Below, one piece after another: positions 25,319 to 34,164 of a DNA stretch of 64,000 nucleotides. The translations under genes were made by a program, and so were the position numbers. The DNA lies in NCBI GenBank assembly GCA_049799955.1, contig JBARIW010000068.1, positions 30,012 to 94,011 of the forward strand. Reading direction: 5' to 3'. Within the stretch, counting starts at the first letter, position 1. Each line of letters opens with the position of its first letter. The notes beneath the pieces are model-generated. The model worked only from the letters and a program-made list of their open reading frames with translations. It searched no databases and had not been told where the DNA came from. Origin of the DNA: JBGTFE01 sp049799955 (GTDB taxonomy: Bacteria > Acidobacteriota > Blastocatellia > Pyrinomonadales > Pyrinomonadaceae).

Positions 25319-27283
25319 ATGAGCAACTTTAAATCTTTAACCAAACCGCTGCCGTTTCACGAATCGCTCTATCAAAGCGGAATTTCCGACCCGCATTTTC
25401 CTTTGCTTCCGCCTGCGGATTTGGAAAATTCGGAAGAATATAACGAGTACAAAGGCTTGGTCGCCAAGCAGGATTTTCTTGCAATCATCCAGGCGAACGT
25501 GTTTACGAAAGATGCGCGGGAACTCGAAAGGCTTTTGAAAATTTTATCCAAATACGCTTTTGAATCGATGGAAAAAAAACCGTCGCGCAGTCATATGCTG
25601 CCGCTCGAATTCGGAAGAGTTCCGACTTCGTATCGCGTAACGGTAACAATCGGTTTCGGCTCGACTCTGTTTACCGACAAATCCGGTTACGACCGTTTTG
25701 ATTTGAGCTTTCGCCGACCGAAAAATCTCAAGCTCGCGCCGAAGTTTCCGGGCGACAATTTCAGCGCCGCCGGTTCGATAACTGATTTGATTATCGTCGT
25801 CGCCAGCGACCATCCGTATGTAAACGTTGCCATATCGAGATATATCGCCGAATATATCAACAAAGAATTCTGGAAACAAAATGCGGAAGCCGAAGGCAGA
25901 AAAGTTTTCAAAGTCGTGGACATCCAGCAGGGATTCAACCGACCGGACAAGCGGGAATTTTTAAGATTCAACGACGGAATCGACAATCTGCGCGCCGGAA
26001 TCGATTTGGAAAAGCTCGTCTTCGTTGACGACACCTGCGGCGAGCCTGATTGGTGCATCGGCGGCTCGTATCTGATTTACCGGAAAATCCGCGAAATGAT
26101 GCCGGTTTGGGAAGCTTTTTCGACCAAAGAGCAGGAACACGCCATCGGGCGAGAAAAGGCGACCGGAAAACCGCTCTCGCGCCAGACGGAAGGAATCGAC
26201 AATATGACGCCGGTTTATCCGAATCCGACCGACGCCAAAGACGGACCGCTGAACTCTCACGTCAGAAAAGTTCAGCCGCGCCGCCCCGAACCGGATATGT
26301 TCGGCGTCGAAGATTTGGACAGGCGTTTTCTGCGGCGCGTTTACCCGTTTTTCGACGGCGTGGACGACGACGGAAACGCCGTCAACGGTTTGATTTTTAT
26401 GGCGTTTATGAAAAGCATCCAGCAGCAGTTCGAGCATGTAACGAATATGTGGCAGATGAATCCGAACTTTCCGCAGGAAGGAACGGGCATCGACGCGCTG
26501 TATGCCAAAGGCGTGCTTCAAACGATAAACGGCGGCTATTATTTTTGTCCGCCCGCGCCCAAAGATGAAAATGATTTTGTCGGTTCGGGCTTGTTCAAAA
26601 CCGCAGCGCAGGCGAAAGATGCCGTTCCGCCTTATATTTACGGTTTCGGAATTACATTTGTCGATATTGACGAAACCACTTTTCACACGTTTGCCGAAGT
26701 AAAAGTGTTGAAAGACGGAAAGCTCGTTCGGACACTTTCCAACCAGCAGTTTAACGAGGATAAATTAGCCGAAGGCGAATCTTACGACTTTGGCGATTTT
26801 AAGAACGCCGAACATTTTCTGGAAACTTCAAAGCCGATTTTGCCGACTATTCGCAGGCTTAAAAACATTCTGCATTTGATTACGACCAAATCCGAAGGCA
26901 GCCGGATTGTATTTTTAACCGCGCGGAGCGATTTCGACGATAAGGATTTGTTCCTGGACGCTTTCCGAAAATTCGGCGTCGATATCGATTCCGACCGGAT
27001 GTTTGTCGAGCGCTCCGGCGATTTGCCGACCGGAACGGTAGCCGAGAAAAAGGAGCAGGTCGTGATGAAATATTTGAAAACAGGCGATTACAGGCGCGTC
27101 AGACTGCTCGACGACGACAAGGAAAATCTGAAGGGATTTCTTTCGATAAAGAAGGATTTGCCGGAAGATATTTTGTCCCTGATTAGACAGAAACATTCGC
27201 TCGCGCCGGATGTTGACCCGTTGGAGTTTTCCGCGTATTTAGTAGGTCCACAGGGTGAAATGAATGTATTTAATTTTGAATAA
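25319..27283 (+). CDS. DyP-type peroxidase fused to a HAD-family phosphatase domain
   Basis: A 654-aa two-domain protein. Residues 1 to about 430 are a DyP haem peroxidase: a GxxDG-type loop at FLRFNDGIDN (about 214-223), proximal haem ligand H314 (LNSHVRK), and distal arginine R340 (RRVYPF). Residues about 440-625 form a HAD phosphatase: motif I D449-I-D451-E-T, motif II threonine T534 (VFLTARSD), and acidic motif IV D598-D600 (RLLDDDKEN). The HAD part resembles phage/plasmid-type nucleotide or polynucleotide phosphatases. No Tat or Sec signal is evident, so it is probably cytoplasmic or an encapsulated cargo. It lies between the glycyl-radical gene (5 nt) and the PLD gene (12 nt). Confidence 0.82.
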   Translation: MSNFKSLTKPLPFHESLYQSGISDPHFPLLPPADLENSEEYNEYKGLVAKQDFLAIIQANVFTKDARELERLLKILSKYAFESMEKKPSRSHMLPLEFGRVPTSYRVTVTIGFGSTLFTDKSGYDRFDLSFRRPKNLKLAPKFPGDNFSAAGSITDLIIVVASDHPYVNVAISRYIAEYINKEFWKQNAEAEGRKVFKVVDIQQGFNRPDKREFLRFNDGIDNLRAGIDLEKLVFVDDTCGEPDWCIGGSYLIYRKIREMMPVWEAFSTKEQEHAIGREKATGKPLSRQTEGIDNMTPVYPNPTDAKDGPLNSHVRKVQPRRPEPDMFGVEDLDRRFLRRVYPFFDGVDDDGNAVNGLIFMAFMKSIQQQFEHVTNMWQMNPNFPQEGTGIDALYAKGVLQTINGGYYFCPPAPKDENDFVGSGLFKTAAQAKDAVPPYIYGFGITFVDIDETTFHTFAEVKVLKDGKLVRTLSNQQFNEDKLAEGESYDFGDFKNAEHFLETSKPILPTIRRLKNILHLITTKSEGSRIVFLTARSDFDDKDLFLDAFRKFGVDIDSDRMFVERSGDLPTGTVAEKKEQVVMKYLKTGDYRRVRLLDDDKENLKGFLSIKKDLPEDILSLIRQKHSLAPDVDPLEFSAYLVGPQGEMNVFNFE

Positions 27284-27295
27284 AAGGAGTTTAAT

Positions 27296-29035
27296 ATGAA
27301 AGCCAGCACAACAAAAAACGGATTAACATTTCGAATCATTGCCGGAACGCGAAACGCTATTCTTGCCTTTGATTTACAGGAAAATAAACGAAAAGGCTGT
27401 TTGGGATTTTCGATTCAGCGGACGGATTTGGGACCGGCGGCAAACCCGTTTCCAAAAAATAAACAGATAACCAGATGGCTGCCGAATATGCTCAGATTTC
27501 CGAGCGCGCCGCTCAGCAAAAACCAGAAGTTTTCGACGACCGAAGATGCGCCGCTGCAAAAGTTTCGATGGGGCGATTATACGCTCGACCCGGCGACGAG
27601 CTATCGCTACAAATTGATTCCGCAGTTCGGCACGCCGAAAAAACTGCAAAACAGCGACGATTTGTCGGTCGAAGTCGAAATTACGACCGAAGACCCGAAC
27701 TCGGACGAAACCGCCGTTTTCTTTAACCGCGCGGCGGCGGCAAGCGACGCTTTCAACCAAAAATTCAAAGACGTAAAAGATGTCAGCGAGGACACGCCCG
27801 AAGCGGCGGCGGCGCGCATTTGGCTCTCGAAAGGCTTGGAAGAAGCGATTATCGCGTTTCTCGGCAAAGCGGAAAAAGGCGACGCTCTGCACGCCGCCGT
27901 TTACGAATTTCAAAAGGCGGAGCTTTTAAAAGGCATCAAGGACGCAGCCGTGCGCGGCGTTGACGTTCAGGTCGCCTATCATCATCGCAACACGGGTGAA
28001 AAAGACCATACAGCCGCCAAGAATGACGCGGCGATTAAAGCCGCCGGATTGGACGACGCGACGCTCGCCGCCGCAGGCTTGAAAAGCGTCTGCAAACCGC
28101 GCGGCGCTAATCCGCAGGGCGCGATTATGCACAATAAATTCGTCGTTCTGCTGAAAAACGACGGTAAAAAGCAAGTTCCGACGGCGGTTTGGACTGGCTC
28201 GACAAACTGGACGGACGGCGGCGTTTACGGTCAGCTCAATGTCGGGCACGCGGTTTATGATTCGGATGTCGCGCTGCTTTACGACGAATATTTCAAGCTG
28301 CTTCACGCCGATTCGGACGCGATAACGATGAAGCGCGAGCTTGGCGCGCTGACGCCGATGTCGATTCTGCTTCCGTCAGAACACAAAATCATTCCCGTTT
28401 TTTCGCCGCAGGAGCACGACACGATGCTTCATCTTTATTCGAATTTGTGCGACGGCGCAAAATGCCTGATGGTTTCCGCGCCGTTTTCGCTTTCGCCGAT
28501 TATCCTTGTCGCGCTGGCGAAAAAGCGCTCCGACGTTTTGCGCTATATGCTTCTCGATAAATTGGGAAGTCTCGGCAAAGGCGAGGAAGTTCACATCATC
28601 GAAGGCGACCCGAACGATTCGATTGCGGTAGCGACGACGCTTGCGACGCCTTTGCACGATTTTCAGGGCAATCTGCTCGAAGGCAAAGAATCTTTTCATC
28701 ACGCCGGAATTCATATTCATTCGAAGATAATTCTGGTTGACCCGTTCGGCTCTGACCCGATTATCGTTACCGGCTCGGCGAATTTTTCGAATAATTCGAC
28801 GGTTACAAACGATTCCAATTCGCTGATTTTACGCGGGCATACGGCTGCCGCCGACATTTATTCGACCGAGTTTATGCGAATGTTCGAGCATTATCATTTC
28901 CGCGCCAAAGCGGCGGCGTCAAAAGATAAAACGAAAGCCATGTCGCTGGTAGAAAACGATACGTGGTCGGACGAATACTACGTCAAGGACAGCAACGAGG
29001 CGAACGACCGGCGGATGTTTGCCGGAACGACATAG
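27296..29035 (+). CDS. Phospholipase D-superfamily protein with two HKD motifs
   Basis: A 579-aa protein with two PLD catalytic motifs: H279-N-K281 (IMHNKFVVLL, then TGSTNWTDGG) and H475-S-K477 (HIHSKIILVD, then TGSANFSNNS). The paired HxK...GS-x-N pattern forms one active site that hydrolyses phosphodiesters in lipids or nucleic acids. The N-terminal 100 residues are a separate beta-rich domain. No signal peptide is seen. A clear AAAGGAG precedes the ATG, 12 nt after the DyP-HAD stop. In this context (DyP-HAD fusion, downstream S1/P1 nuclease) nucleic-acid cleavage is as likely as lipid cleavage. Confidence 0.85.
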   Translation: MKASTTKNGLTFRIIAGTRNAILAFDLQENKRKGCLGFSIQRTDLGPAANPFPKNKQITRWLPNMLRFPSAPLSKNQKFSTTEDAPLQKFRWGDYTLDPATSYRYKLIPQFGTPKKLQNSDDLSVEVEITTEDPNSDETAVFFNRAAAASDAFNQKFKDVKDVSEDTPEAAAARIWLSKGLEEAIIAFLGKAEKGDALHAAVYEFQKAELLKGIKDAAVRGVDVQVAYHHRNTGEKDHTAAKNDAAIKAAGLDDATLAAAGLKSVCKPRGANPQGAIMHNKFVVLLKNDGKKQVPTAVWTGSTNWTDGGVYGQLNVGHAVYDSDVALLYDEYFKLLHADSDAITMKRELGALTPMSILLPSEHKIIPVFSPQEHDTMLHLYSNLCDGAKCLMVSAPFSLSPIILVALAKKRSDVLRYMLLDKLGSLGKGEEVHIIEGDPNDSIAVATTLATPLHDFQGNLLEGKESFHHAGIHIHSKIILVDPFGSDPIIVTGSANFSNNSTVTNDSNSLILRGHTAAADIYSTEFMRMFEHYHFRAKAAASKDKTKAMSLVENDTWSDEYYVKDSNEANDRRMFAGTT

Positions 29036-29036
29036 G

Positions 29037-29101
29037 AAAAAGGATGAAGGATGAGGGATAAATAAAGCCGGAGAGTTTTTCTTATTCATCCCTCGTCTTT
29101 C
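29037..29101. repeat. Intergenic imperfect palindrome (GGATGA type)
   Basis: Left arm AAGGATGAAGGATGAGGGAT units, right arm ATTCATCCCTCGTCTTT, starting right after the PLD gene stop. It belongs to the family of unit-built intergenic palindromes seen elsewhere in the window and probably ends transcription of the operon. Confidence 0.6.
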
Positions 29102-29130
29102 CTGACGCGCCTTCTGTTTTTTAATTAAAA

Positions 29131-29403
29131 ATGGTCTTTGCGCGAATGCAAGCCGCCTTTGCTTCGCTGTAAACGTTCATTGCTGACCTGCAAATCGTTT
29201 TTGCTTTAATGTAAGTTGTCTTTGCTGGCTTGCAGATGGTCTTTGCTGTTCTGCAAGCGGGCATTGCTTTGATGTAAATCGTCATTGCTTTAATGTAAAT
29301 CACCATTGTTTTAATGTAAGTCGTCATTGCTTTGATGTGAGTCGTCATTGCTTACCCGTAAATTGTCGCTGCTTTAGTGCAAATGCGCTTTGTTTTAATG
29401 CAA
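29131..29403. repeat. Degenerate 21-bp tandem array, 13 units
   Basis: Thirteen contiguous 21-bp units fill 29131-29403 exactly. Invariant or nearly invariant positions are TTG at unit positions 8-10, C/T-rich positions 11-13 and TG-x-AA at the end (core TCnTTGCTTTAATGTAA). The other positions vary freely, so it is an old array, or one under selection for only part of the unit. It lies 56 bp upstream of the S1/P1 nuclease gene. Minus-strand translation gives 7-residue repeats (YIKAMTx) for most of its length, but a TAA breaks the frame in unit 11. Confidence 0.85.
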
Positions 29404-29459
29404 ATCCGCATTTTTGCGCAGATTCCGGTTCTTAAATTTAATCTTAAAAGGAGAAAAAC

Positions 29460-30587
29460 ATGTCGTTGAAATTTTTCAAATCGCATTTCAGGCTTTTTTT
29501 ATTCGCTTTTTTAATCGCCGCGCTTTCCGTTAATGCTTTCGCGTGGGGCGATGAAGGGCATCACATTACCGTCAGGATTGCCGCCAGTTTTCTCACTCCT
29601 GCGGCGCGGATTGAGGTAATCAAGCTTTTGAAAGTCGATGCCGGCAACAACGAATCTTATTACAAGACACATTGCCCGAACGTGCTTGCCCTGCTCAAAA
29701 GAAGCGCATTCCTGACAATACCCGAAGGAAATACGCTTTTAAGCGACGGCTTGGCTTGTGTCGCAAGCTGGGCTGACCCGCCGCTCAAGCGCGAGCGTCC
29801 GTATACTTCAAACTGGCATTTTGTCGATATTCCGGTTGTGATGGCGACATCGGCAAATCCGACGCTCTTTACATACGACGCGGCGCGCGATTGCCGGACG
29901 GACAGCGAGCGCGGAGATTGCGCCATTCAGGCGCTTGAGAGATTTCAGCCTGTTCTTGCAAACTTTAAAAATCCCGCCGTAAAAGGACATGAATTCGGCG
30001 AAGAACTGACGAGCCGCGCCGAAGCGTTGAAATACTTTATCCATATTATTGGCGACATTCACCAGCCGATGCACTGCGCGACGGATAAAAAAAGCAAAGC
30101 ATCCGTCAATGACCCGAAAGATGTCGGCGATATGGGCGGAAACCTCGTCTTCGTGACGTGGTTCGGCGTCGCGACAACGCCTTTCGGAGCGAACGAGCTG
30201 CACGCGGTTTGGGACGAAGGCTTTATCGGGCGCACGATGGATAACAAAAAATTTACGGAAGCTCAATACGCGCAGTTTCTGGTTAAAAATATTTCGCCGG
30301 ACAATCTGAAAACCCTGCAAACGCAGCCCGCAAATTTTCGGTCGTGGGCTGGTGAGTCATACAATCTGTCAGTAACGAACGCTTACGGAAAACTGCCCAA
30401 AATCGATGCCGCCTGTAAGGTGATGAAAAAGGATAACGTGCCGCAGACAGATAGAAACGGCAAACCGGTAATGGGCTGCTATCGCCTGAGCGATGATTAT
30501 TTCAATGCCAACAACCCGATTGTCGAACAACAATTACAAACCGGCGGCGCTCGTCTCGCCGGACTGCTCAACACAATGTTCAAATAG
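29460..30587 (+). CDS. Secreted S1/P1-family nuclease
   Basis: A 375-aa protein. The signal peptide ends at VNAFA so that the mature protein begins with W29 (WGDEGHH). In P1-type nucleases the N-terminal tryptophan amine and the following histidines bind the trinuclear zinc site. Other ligands fit: NWHFVDIP, FIHIIGDIHQPMHCA, and GGN...NELHAVWDEGF. The family cleaves single-stranded DNA/RNA and 3'-phosphomonoesters. AAAGGAG is present just before the ATG. Exported, probably for nutrient nucleic acids. It follows the 21-bp array, which may carry its regulatory sequence. Confidence 0.9.
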   Translation: MSLKFFKSHFRLFLFAFLIAALSVNAFAWGDEGHHITVRIAASFLTPAARIEVIKLLKVDAGNNESYYKTHCPNVLALLKRSAFLTIPEGNTLLSDGLACVASWADPPLKRERPYTSNWHFVDIPVVMATSANPTLFTYDAARDCRTDSERGDCAIQALERFQPVLANFKNPAVKGHEFGEELTSRAEALKYFIHIIGDIHQPMHCATDKKSKASVNDPKDVGDMGGNLVFVTWFGVATTPFGANELHAVWDEGFIGRTMDNKKFTEAQYAQFLVKNISPDNLKTLQTQPANFRSWAGESYNLSVTNAYGKLPKIDAACKVMKKDNVPQTDRNGKPVMGCYRLSDDYFNANNPIVEQQLQTGGARLAGLLNTMFK

Positions 30588-30601
30588 TTCAGGTTGATTT
30601 A

Positions 30602-30666
30602 AATTACGAATTACGAATTTGAAGATATTTTCTTCATTCGTAATTCGTAATTCGCAATTCGTAATT
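30602..30666. repeat. Intergenic palindrome of ATTACGA units
   Basis: Units of (A)ATTACGA on the left and TAATTCG on the right form an imperfect stem around TTTGAAGATATTTTCTTCA. It lies between the nuclease gene and fahA and ends 15 bp before the fahA ATG. Confidence 0.7.
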
Positions 30667-30680
30667 GATAGTATTCTCTT

Positions 30681-32006
30681 ATGAGCTACGAAATCAACGA
30701 AACGCACGACATTAATCTTAAAAGCTGGATAGAATCAGCCAACGCGCCCGACACCGATTTTCCGATTCAAAATCTGCCGTATTTTTATTTCGATAGATAT
30801 GCTTCAAGCGGTCTTGGAACAGTTATCGGAGATAAAGCTTTAGATTTAGGCAGATGTTTTCAAGATGGGCTTTTCCAGGATGATGAATCAAAAGAGGTGG
30901 GTTGGAAAGTAAGAGAAGGTTGGTCGGGTTTTGATTTTTTTCAGTCTGCTCCGGCGCAGCTTTCAGCTTTTCGGCGACGCTTGATTGAAATTCTGCGCGA
31001 AGACATTGATGAAGAAACTCGTCGAAAAGTAGAAAAAAACTTAATTCCTGTTAACGAATTAAAATTCGATGCTCCCTGTTTTCCAATTCCAAATTACACC
31101 GATTTTTACTGCTCAATCTTTCACGCCACAAATGTCGGCGCGATGTTTCGCCCCGACAATCCGCTGCTGCCGAACTACAAATGGCTTCCAATCGGCTATC
31201 ACGGACGCGCATCTTCAATCGTCGTTTCGGGAACGGAAATAAAACGCCCGAAAGGACAGAACCGCGCCGATGCGGACGCGCCGCCCGTTTTTATCCCCGC
31301 GAAAAATCTCGATTACGAAATGGAAGTCGGTTTCTTCGTCGGGCAAGGCAACAACATGGGCGAACCCGTTCCGATTGCCGACGCCGAAAAACATATTTTC
31401 GGCTTGTGTCTCGTCAACGATTGGTCGGCGCGCGACATACAGGCTTGGGAATACCAGCCTTTAGGTCCTTTTCTCGCCAAAAATTTTGCGACGAGCGTTT
31501 CGCCTTTTGTTGTAACAATGGAAGCGCTCGCGCCGTTTCGCGTTCCGGCGTTTGAACGTCCCGAAGACGACCCGCAGCCTCTAGATTATTTATCTGACGA
31601 GCAAAATCAAAAATTCGGCGGAATTGATATAAAGCTCGAAGTTTACATTCAAACACAGAAAATGCGCGATGAATCGGTCGAACCGTTTCTTTTGAGCCGT
31701 TCGAATATGAAAGATTTATACTGGACAATCGGGCAAATGCTGACGCATCACGCCTCGAACGGCTGCAACCTGCAAACCGGCGATTTGATGGCGACCGGAA
31801 CGGTTTCCGGCAAAGAAAAAACGGAGCGCGGCTGTCTTCTGGAATTAACATGGCGCGGCAAAGAACCGATAAACTTGCCGAACGGCGAAGAAAGACGCTT
31901 TCTCGAAGACGGCGACGAAATAATCATGAAAGGCTTCTGCGAGCGCGAAGGCTTTCGACGCATCGGCTTCGGCGAGTGTCGCGGAATAATTCTTCCCGCA
32001 GATTGA
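30681..32006 (+). CDS. fahA: Fumarylacetoacetase
   Basis: A 441-aa enzyme that hydrolyses fumarylacetoacetate to fumarate and acetoacetate, the last step of tyrosine degradation. It has the N-terminal SH3-like domain and the C-terminal FAH fold: YCSIFHATNVGAMFRP, LPIGYHGRASSIVVSG, DYEMEVGFFVG with the metal-binding glutamates, and VNDWSARDIQAWEYQPLGPF. The length fits the eukaryotic-type FAH. It is separated from the hppD-hmgA operon by the glycyl-radical/DyP/PLD/nuclease block and has its own upstream region built of a palindromic repeat. Confidence 0.95.
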   Translation: MSYEINETHDINLKSWIESANAPDTDFPIQNLPYFYFDRYASSGLGTVIGDKALDLGRCFQDGLFQDDESKEVGWKVREGWSGFDFFQSAPAQLSAFRRRLIEILREDIDEETRRKVEKNLIPVNELKFDAPCFPIPNYTDFYCSIFHATNVGAMFRPDNPLLPNYKWLPIGYHGRASSIVVSGTEIKRPKGQNRADADAPPVFIPAKNLDYEMEVGFFVGQGNNMGEPVPIADAEKHIFGLCLVNDWSARDIQAWEYQPLGPFLAKNFATSVSPFVVTMEALAPFRVPAFERPEDDPQPLDYLSDEQNQKFGGIDIKLEVYIQTQKMRDESVEPFLLSRSNMKDLYWTIGQMLTHHASNGCNLQTGDLMATGTVSGKEKTERGCLLELTWRGKEPINLPNGEERRFLEDGDEIIMKGFCEREGFRRIGFGECRGIILPAD

Positions 32007-32028
32007 TTTTCGGTTTACAATTGGGTTT

Positions 32029-32310
32029 ATGGATACAGCAGTTCAAAATCGTTATATTACAAACGACGAAAAAGTCTTAAGCGGCGAGCCGATTATAAAA
32101 GGCACAAGAACATTGGTTCGAGCGATTGTCGAAATGTGGCGAATGGGTTATGCGCCCGAGGAAATTCCCAATCATTTACCACATCTGACCTTAGGAGAGG
32201 TCTTTGCCGCGCTTAGTTATTACAGCGACAATCAGGCAGAAAGTAACGAATATATCGAAAGAAATCGTTTTCCAAAGGAAATGATGCATCCGTTGGTCAG
32301 GGATTTGTAA
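32029..32310 (+). CDS. DUF433 antitoxin-like protein
   Basis: A 93-aa free-standing DUF433 protein: EKVLSGEPIIKGTRTLVRAI, then YAPEEIPNHLPHLTLGEVFAALSYY, the helix-turn-helix-like core. Its stop overlaps the start of the following DUF5615 gene by one base (TAATG). This is the ordinary two-gene form of the module that at 16672-18173 is fused to phenylalanine hydroxylase, and it again lies directly after a tyrosine-pathway gene (fahA). Confidence 0.85.
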   Translation: MDTAVQNRYITNDEKVLSGEPIIKGTRTLVRAIVEMWRMGYAPEEIPNHLPHLTLGEVFAALSYYSDNQAESNEYIERNRFPKEMMHPLVRDL

Positions 32311-32645
32311 TGTTTGTCAAAATTTATCTTGATGAAAATATCTCTTTGTTAGTCCCTAAAATAATACGCGCTCGCGGTTATGAAGTGCTGACCGCACAGG
32401 AAGCGAATAATAAAGGATTATGCGATGATAAACAGTTAGAATTTGCTTCCGGTCAGAAAAGCGCGATTCTCACTCACGACTGCGTAGATTTTGAAAATTT
32501 AGCGAAAGAATATTTTTCAGCTAACAAAACACATTTTGGAATTATTATTGTCTTTCCTCATCCACAGGAAATTGCTCATCGGCTAAATGTAATTTTGAAT
32601 AACTTCACGGCGGATGAAATGACAACCCAAATCATCTATATTTAA
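32310..32645 (+). CDS. DUF5615 PIN-like protein
   Basis: A 111-aa protein: FVKIYLDENISL with the first acidic pair, SAILTHDCVDFENLAKEY with the second, and GIIIVFPHP. The acidic residues fit the metal site of Mut7-C/PIN-type ribonucleases. It is probably the toxin-like partner of the DUF433 protein with which it overlaps by one base; activity is not proven for the family. Moderately lower GC than its neighbours suggests acquisition. Confidence 0.82.
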   Translation: MFVKIYLDENISLLVPKIIRARGYEVLTAQEANNKGLCDDKQLEFASGQKSAILTHDCVDFENLAKEYFSANKTHFGIIIVFPHPQEIAHRLNVILNNFTADEMTTQIIYI

Positions 32646-32649
32646 CTTA

Positions 32650-34056
32650 ATGGATTTTTTCTCAGACAAATTCAAAGAAGAATGCGGCATTTTCGGTATT
32701 TTCGGGCACGCCGAAGCCTCGACTTTAACGCAGCTCGGACTTTTTGCGCTCCAGCATCGCGGGCAGGAAGCGTGCGGAATCGTCTCGTCGGACGGCGAAG
32801 ATTTGCACCAGTTTCGCTCGCAGGGTTTGGTTGCGGACGTTTTGAGCGAAGATGTTTTAAGAAGTCTTGTCGGAGAAAGCGCAATCGGGCATACGCGTTA
32901 TTCGACTGCCGGAAAAAATACGATAAAGGAAGTTCAGCCGTTTTCCGTAACGTGCCAGCACGGACAGCTTGCCGTTTGCCATAACGGAAATCTGCCGTTT
33001 GCCGCGCAGAAACGCGTTGAACTCGAACGCGCGGGCGCGATTTTTTCTTCGACTTCGGATACGGAAACGATTCTGCATTCGATAGCGCGGTGCGACGCGG
33101 CAAACGCCATCGACGCGATAAAAAAAGTGATGCGCGAGACGGAAGGCGCGTTTTCGCTTTTGTTTCTGACGCCGGAGGCTTTAATCGCCGTGCGCGACCC
33201 GCGCGGATTTCGTCCTTTGAATCTCGGAAAATTAAACGGCGCGTGGTGCGTCGCGTCGGAAACCTGCGCGTTTGATTTGATTGACGCCGAATACGTGCGC
33301 GAAATCGAAGCGGGCGAGATGCTTGTGATTGACGAGAAAGGTTTGCACGTCTCGCGCCCTTTCGAGCAAAAACCGCGCTCGGTCTGCGCGTTCGAGCACG
33401 TCTATTTTTCGCGTCCCGATTCGATTATTTTTGGAAAATCAATCAATCAATCGCGCCACAATATGGGCAAACAGCTTGCCGTCGAGCATCCGCTCGACAA
33501 CGCGGAAGACGCGCTGGTCGTGCCGGTTCCCGATTCGGGCGTCGCGGCGGCGGTCGGCTACGCGCGGCAGTCGGGCATAAATTTTCGCCACGCGATTATC
33601 CGCAATCATTACGTCGGGCGAACTTTTATCGAGCCTTCGCAGAGCATTCGCTCGTTCGGCGTGCGGCTGAAGCTCAATCCGATTCGTGATTTGATAAAAG
33701 ACCGCAAAATCGTTCTGGTTGATGATTCGATTGTGCGCGGGACGACGAGCAAAAAAATCGTCCAGATGGTGCGCGAAGCCGGAGCGCGCGAAGTTCATAT
33801 GCGGATTAGCTGCCCGCCGACCATTTCGCCCTGTTATTACGGCGTCGATACGCCGCGAAAGGCTGATTTGATTGCCGCGCAGATGTCGGTCGAAGAAGTC
33901 TGTCGCTACATCGAAGCCGATAGTTTAGGCTATCTTTCGATGGAAGGAATGCTTGCGGCAATCGGTTTTGAAGACAACACGGCTTGCACGGCTTGCTGGA
34001 ACGGCAAATACCCGACGCTGGTTGCAGGCGGCGAGCCGACAATCGATAATAGTTAA
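32650..34056 (+). CDS. purF: Amidophosphoribosyltransferase
   Basis: A 468-aa enzyme catalysing the first committed step of purine synthesis (PRPP plus glutamine to phosphoribosylamine). An 11-residue propeptide precedes the nucleophile C12 (EECGIFGIFG), as in Bacillus-type PurF. The PRPP loop is KIVLVDDSIVRGTTS. The C-terminal CTACWNGKYP carries cysteines placed like the iron-sulphur ligands of the B. subtilis enzyme. The start lies 4 nt after the DUF5615 gene. Confidence 0.97.
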   Translation: MDFFSDKFKEECGIFGIFGHAEASTLTQLGLFALQHRGQEACGIVSSDGEDLHQFRSQGLVADVLSEDVLRSLVGESAIGHTRYSTAGKNTIKEVQPFSVTCQHGQLAVCHNGNLPFAAQKRVELERAGAIFSSTSDTETILHSIARCDAANAIDAIKKVMRETEGAFSLLFLTPEALIAVRDPRGFRPLNLGKLNGAWCVASETCAFDLIDAEYVREIEAGEMLVIDEKGLHVSRPFEQKPRSVCAFEHVYFSRPDSIIFGKSINQSRHNMGKQLAVEHPLDNAEDALVVPVPDSGVAAAVGYARQSGINFRHAIIRNHYVGRTFIEPSQSIRSFGVRLKLNPIRDLIKDRKIVLVDDSIVRGTTSKKIVQMVREAGAREVHMRISCPPTISPCYYGVDTPRKADLIAAQMSVEEVCRYIEADSLGYLSMEGMLAAIGFEDNTACTACWNGKYPTLVAGGEPTIDNS

Positions 34057-34147
34057 TAATTGATAATTGATAATTGATAATTGATAATTTAAGAAGAAAT
34101 CTTTTCTTCACTATCAATTATCAATTATCAATTATCAATTATTAATT
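34054..34147. repeat. Intergenic palindrome of AATTGAT units
   Basis: Five or so AATTGAT/TAATTGA units on the left, mirrored by ATCAATT units on the right, around AAGAAGAAATCTTTTCTT. It begins at the purF stop and ends just before the Shine-Dalgarno of the rhodanese gene. A long stem, likely a transcription stop. Confidence 0.75.
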
Positions 34148-34164
34148 ACTTGGAGGTTTAATAA

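Noticed and set aside
25961..26686. Long minus-strand frame opposite the DyP-HAD gene (241 codons)
   Set aside because: It is antisense to a well-supported gene, has an arginine/valine-rich composition typical of shadow frames and no recognised motif. The same reasoning excludes the antisense frames over hppD, purF, wbpA and the glycyl-radical gene.
29121..29348. Minus-strand 75-codon frame through the 21-bp array (heptapeptide repeats)
   Set aside because: The frame exists only because 21 is a multiple of three; an in-frame TAA lies in unit 11, there is no Shine-Dalgarno, and the array continues beyond the frame on both sides.
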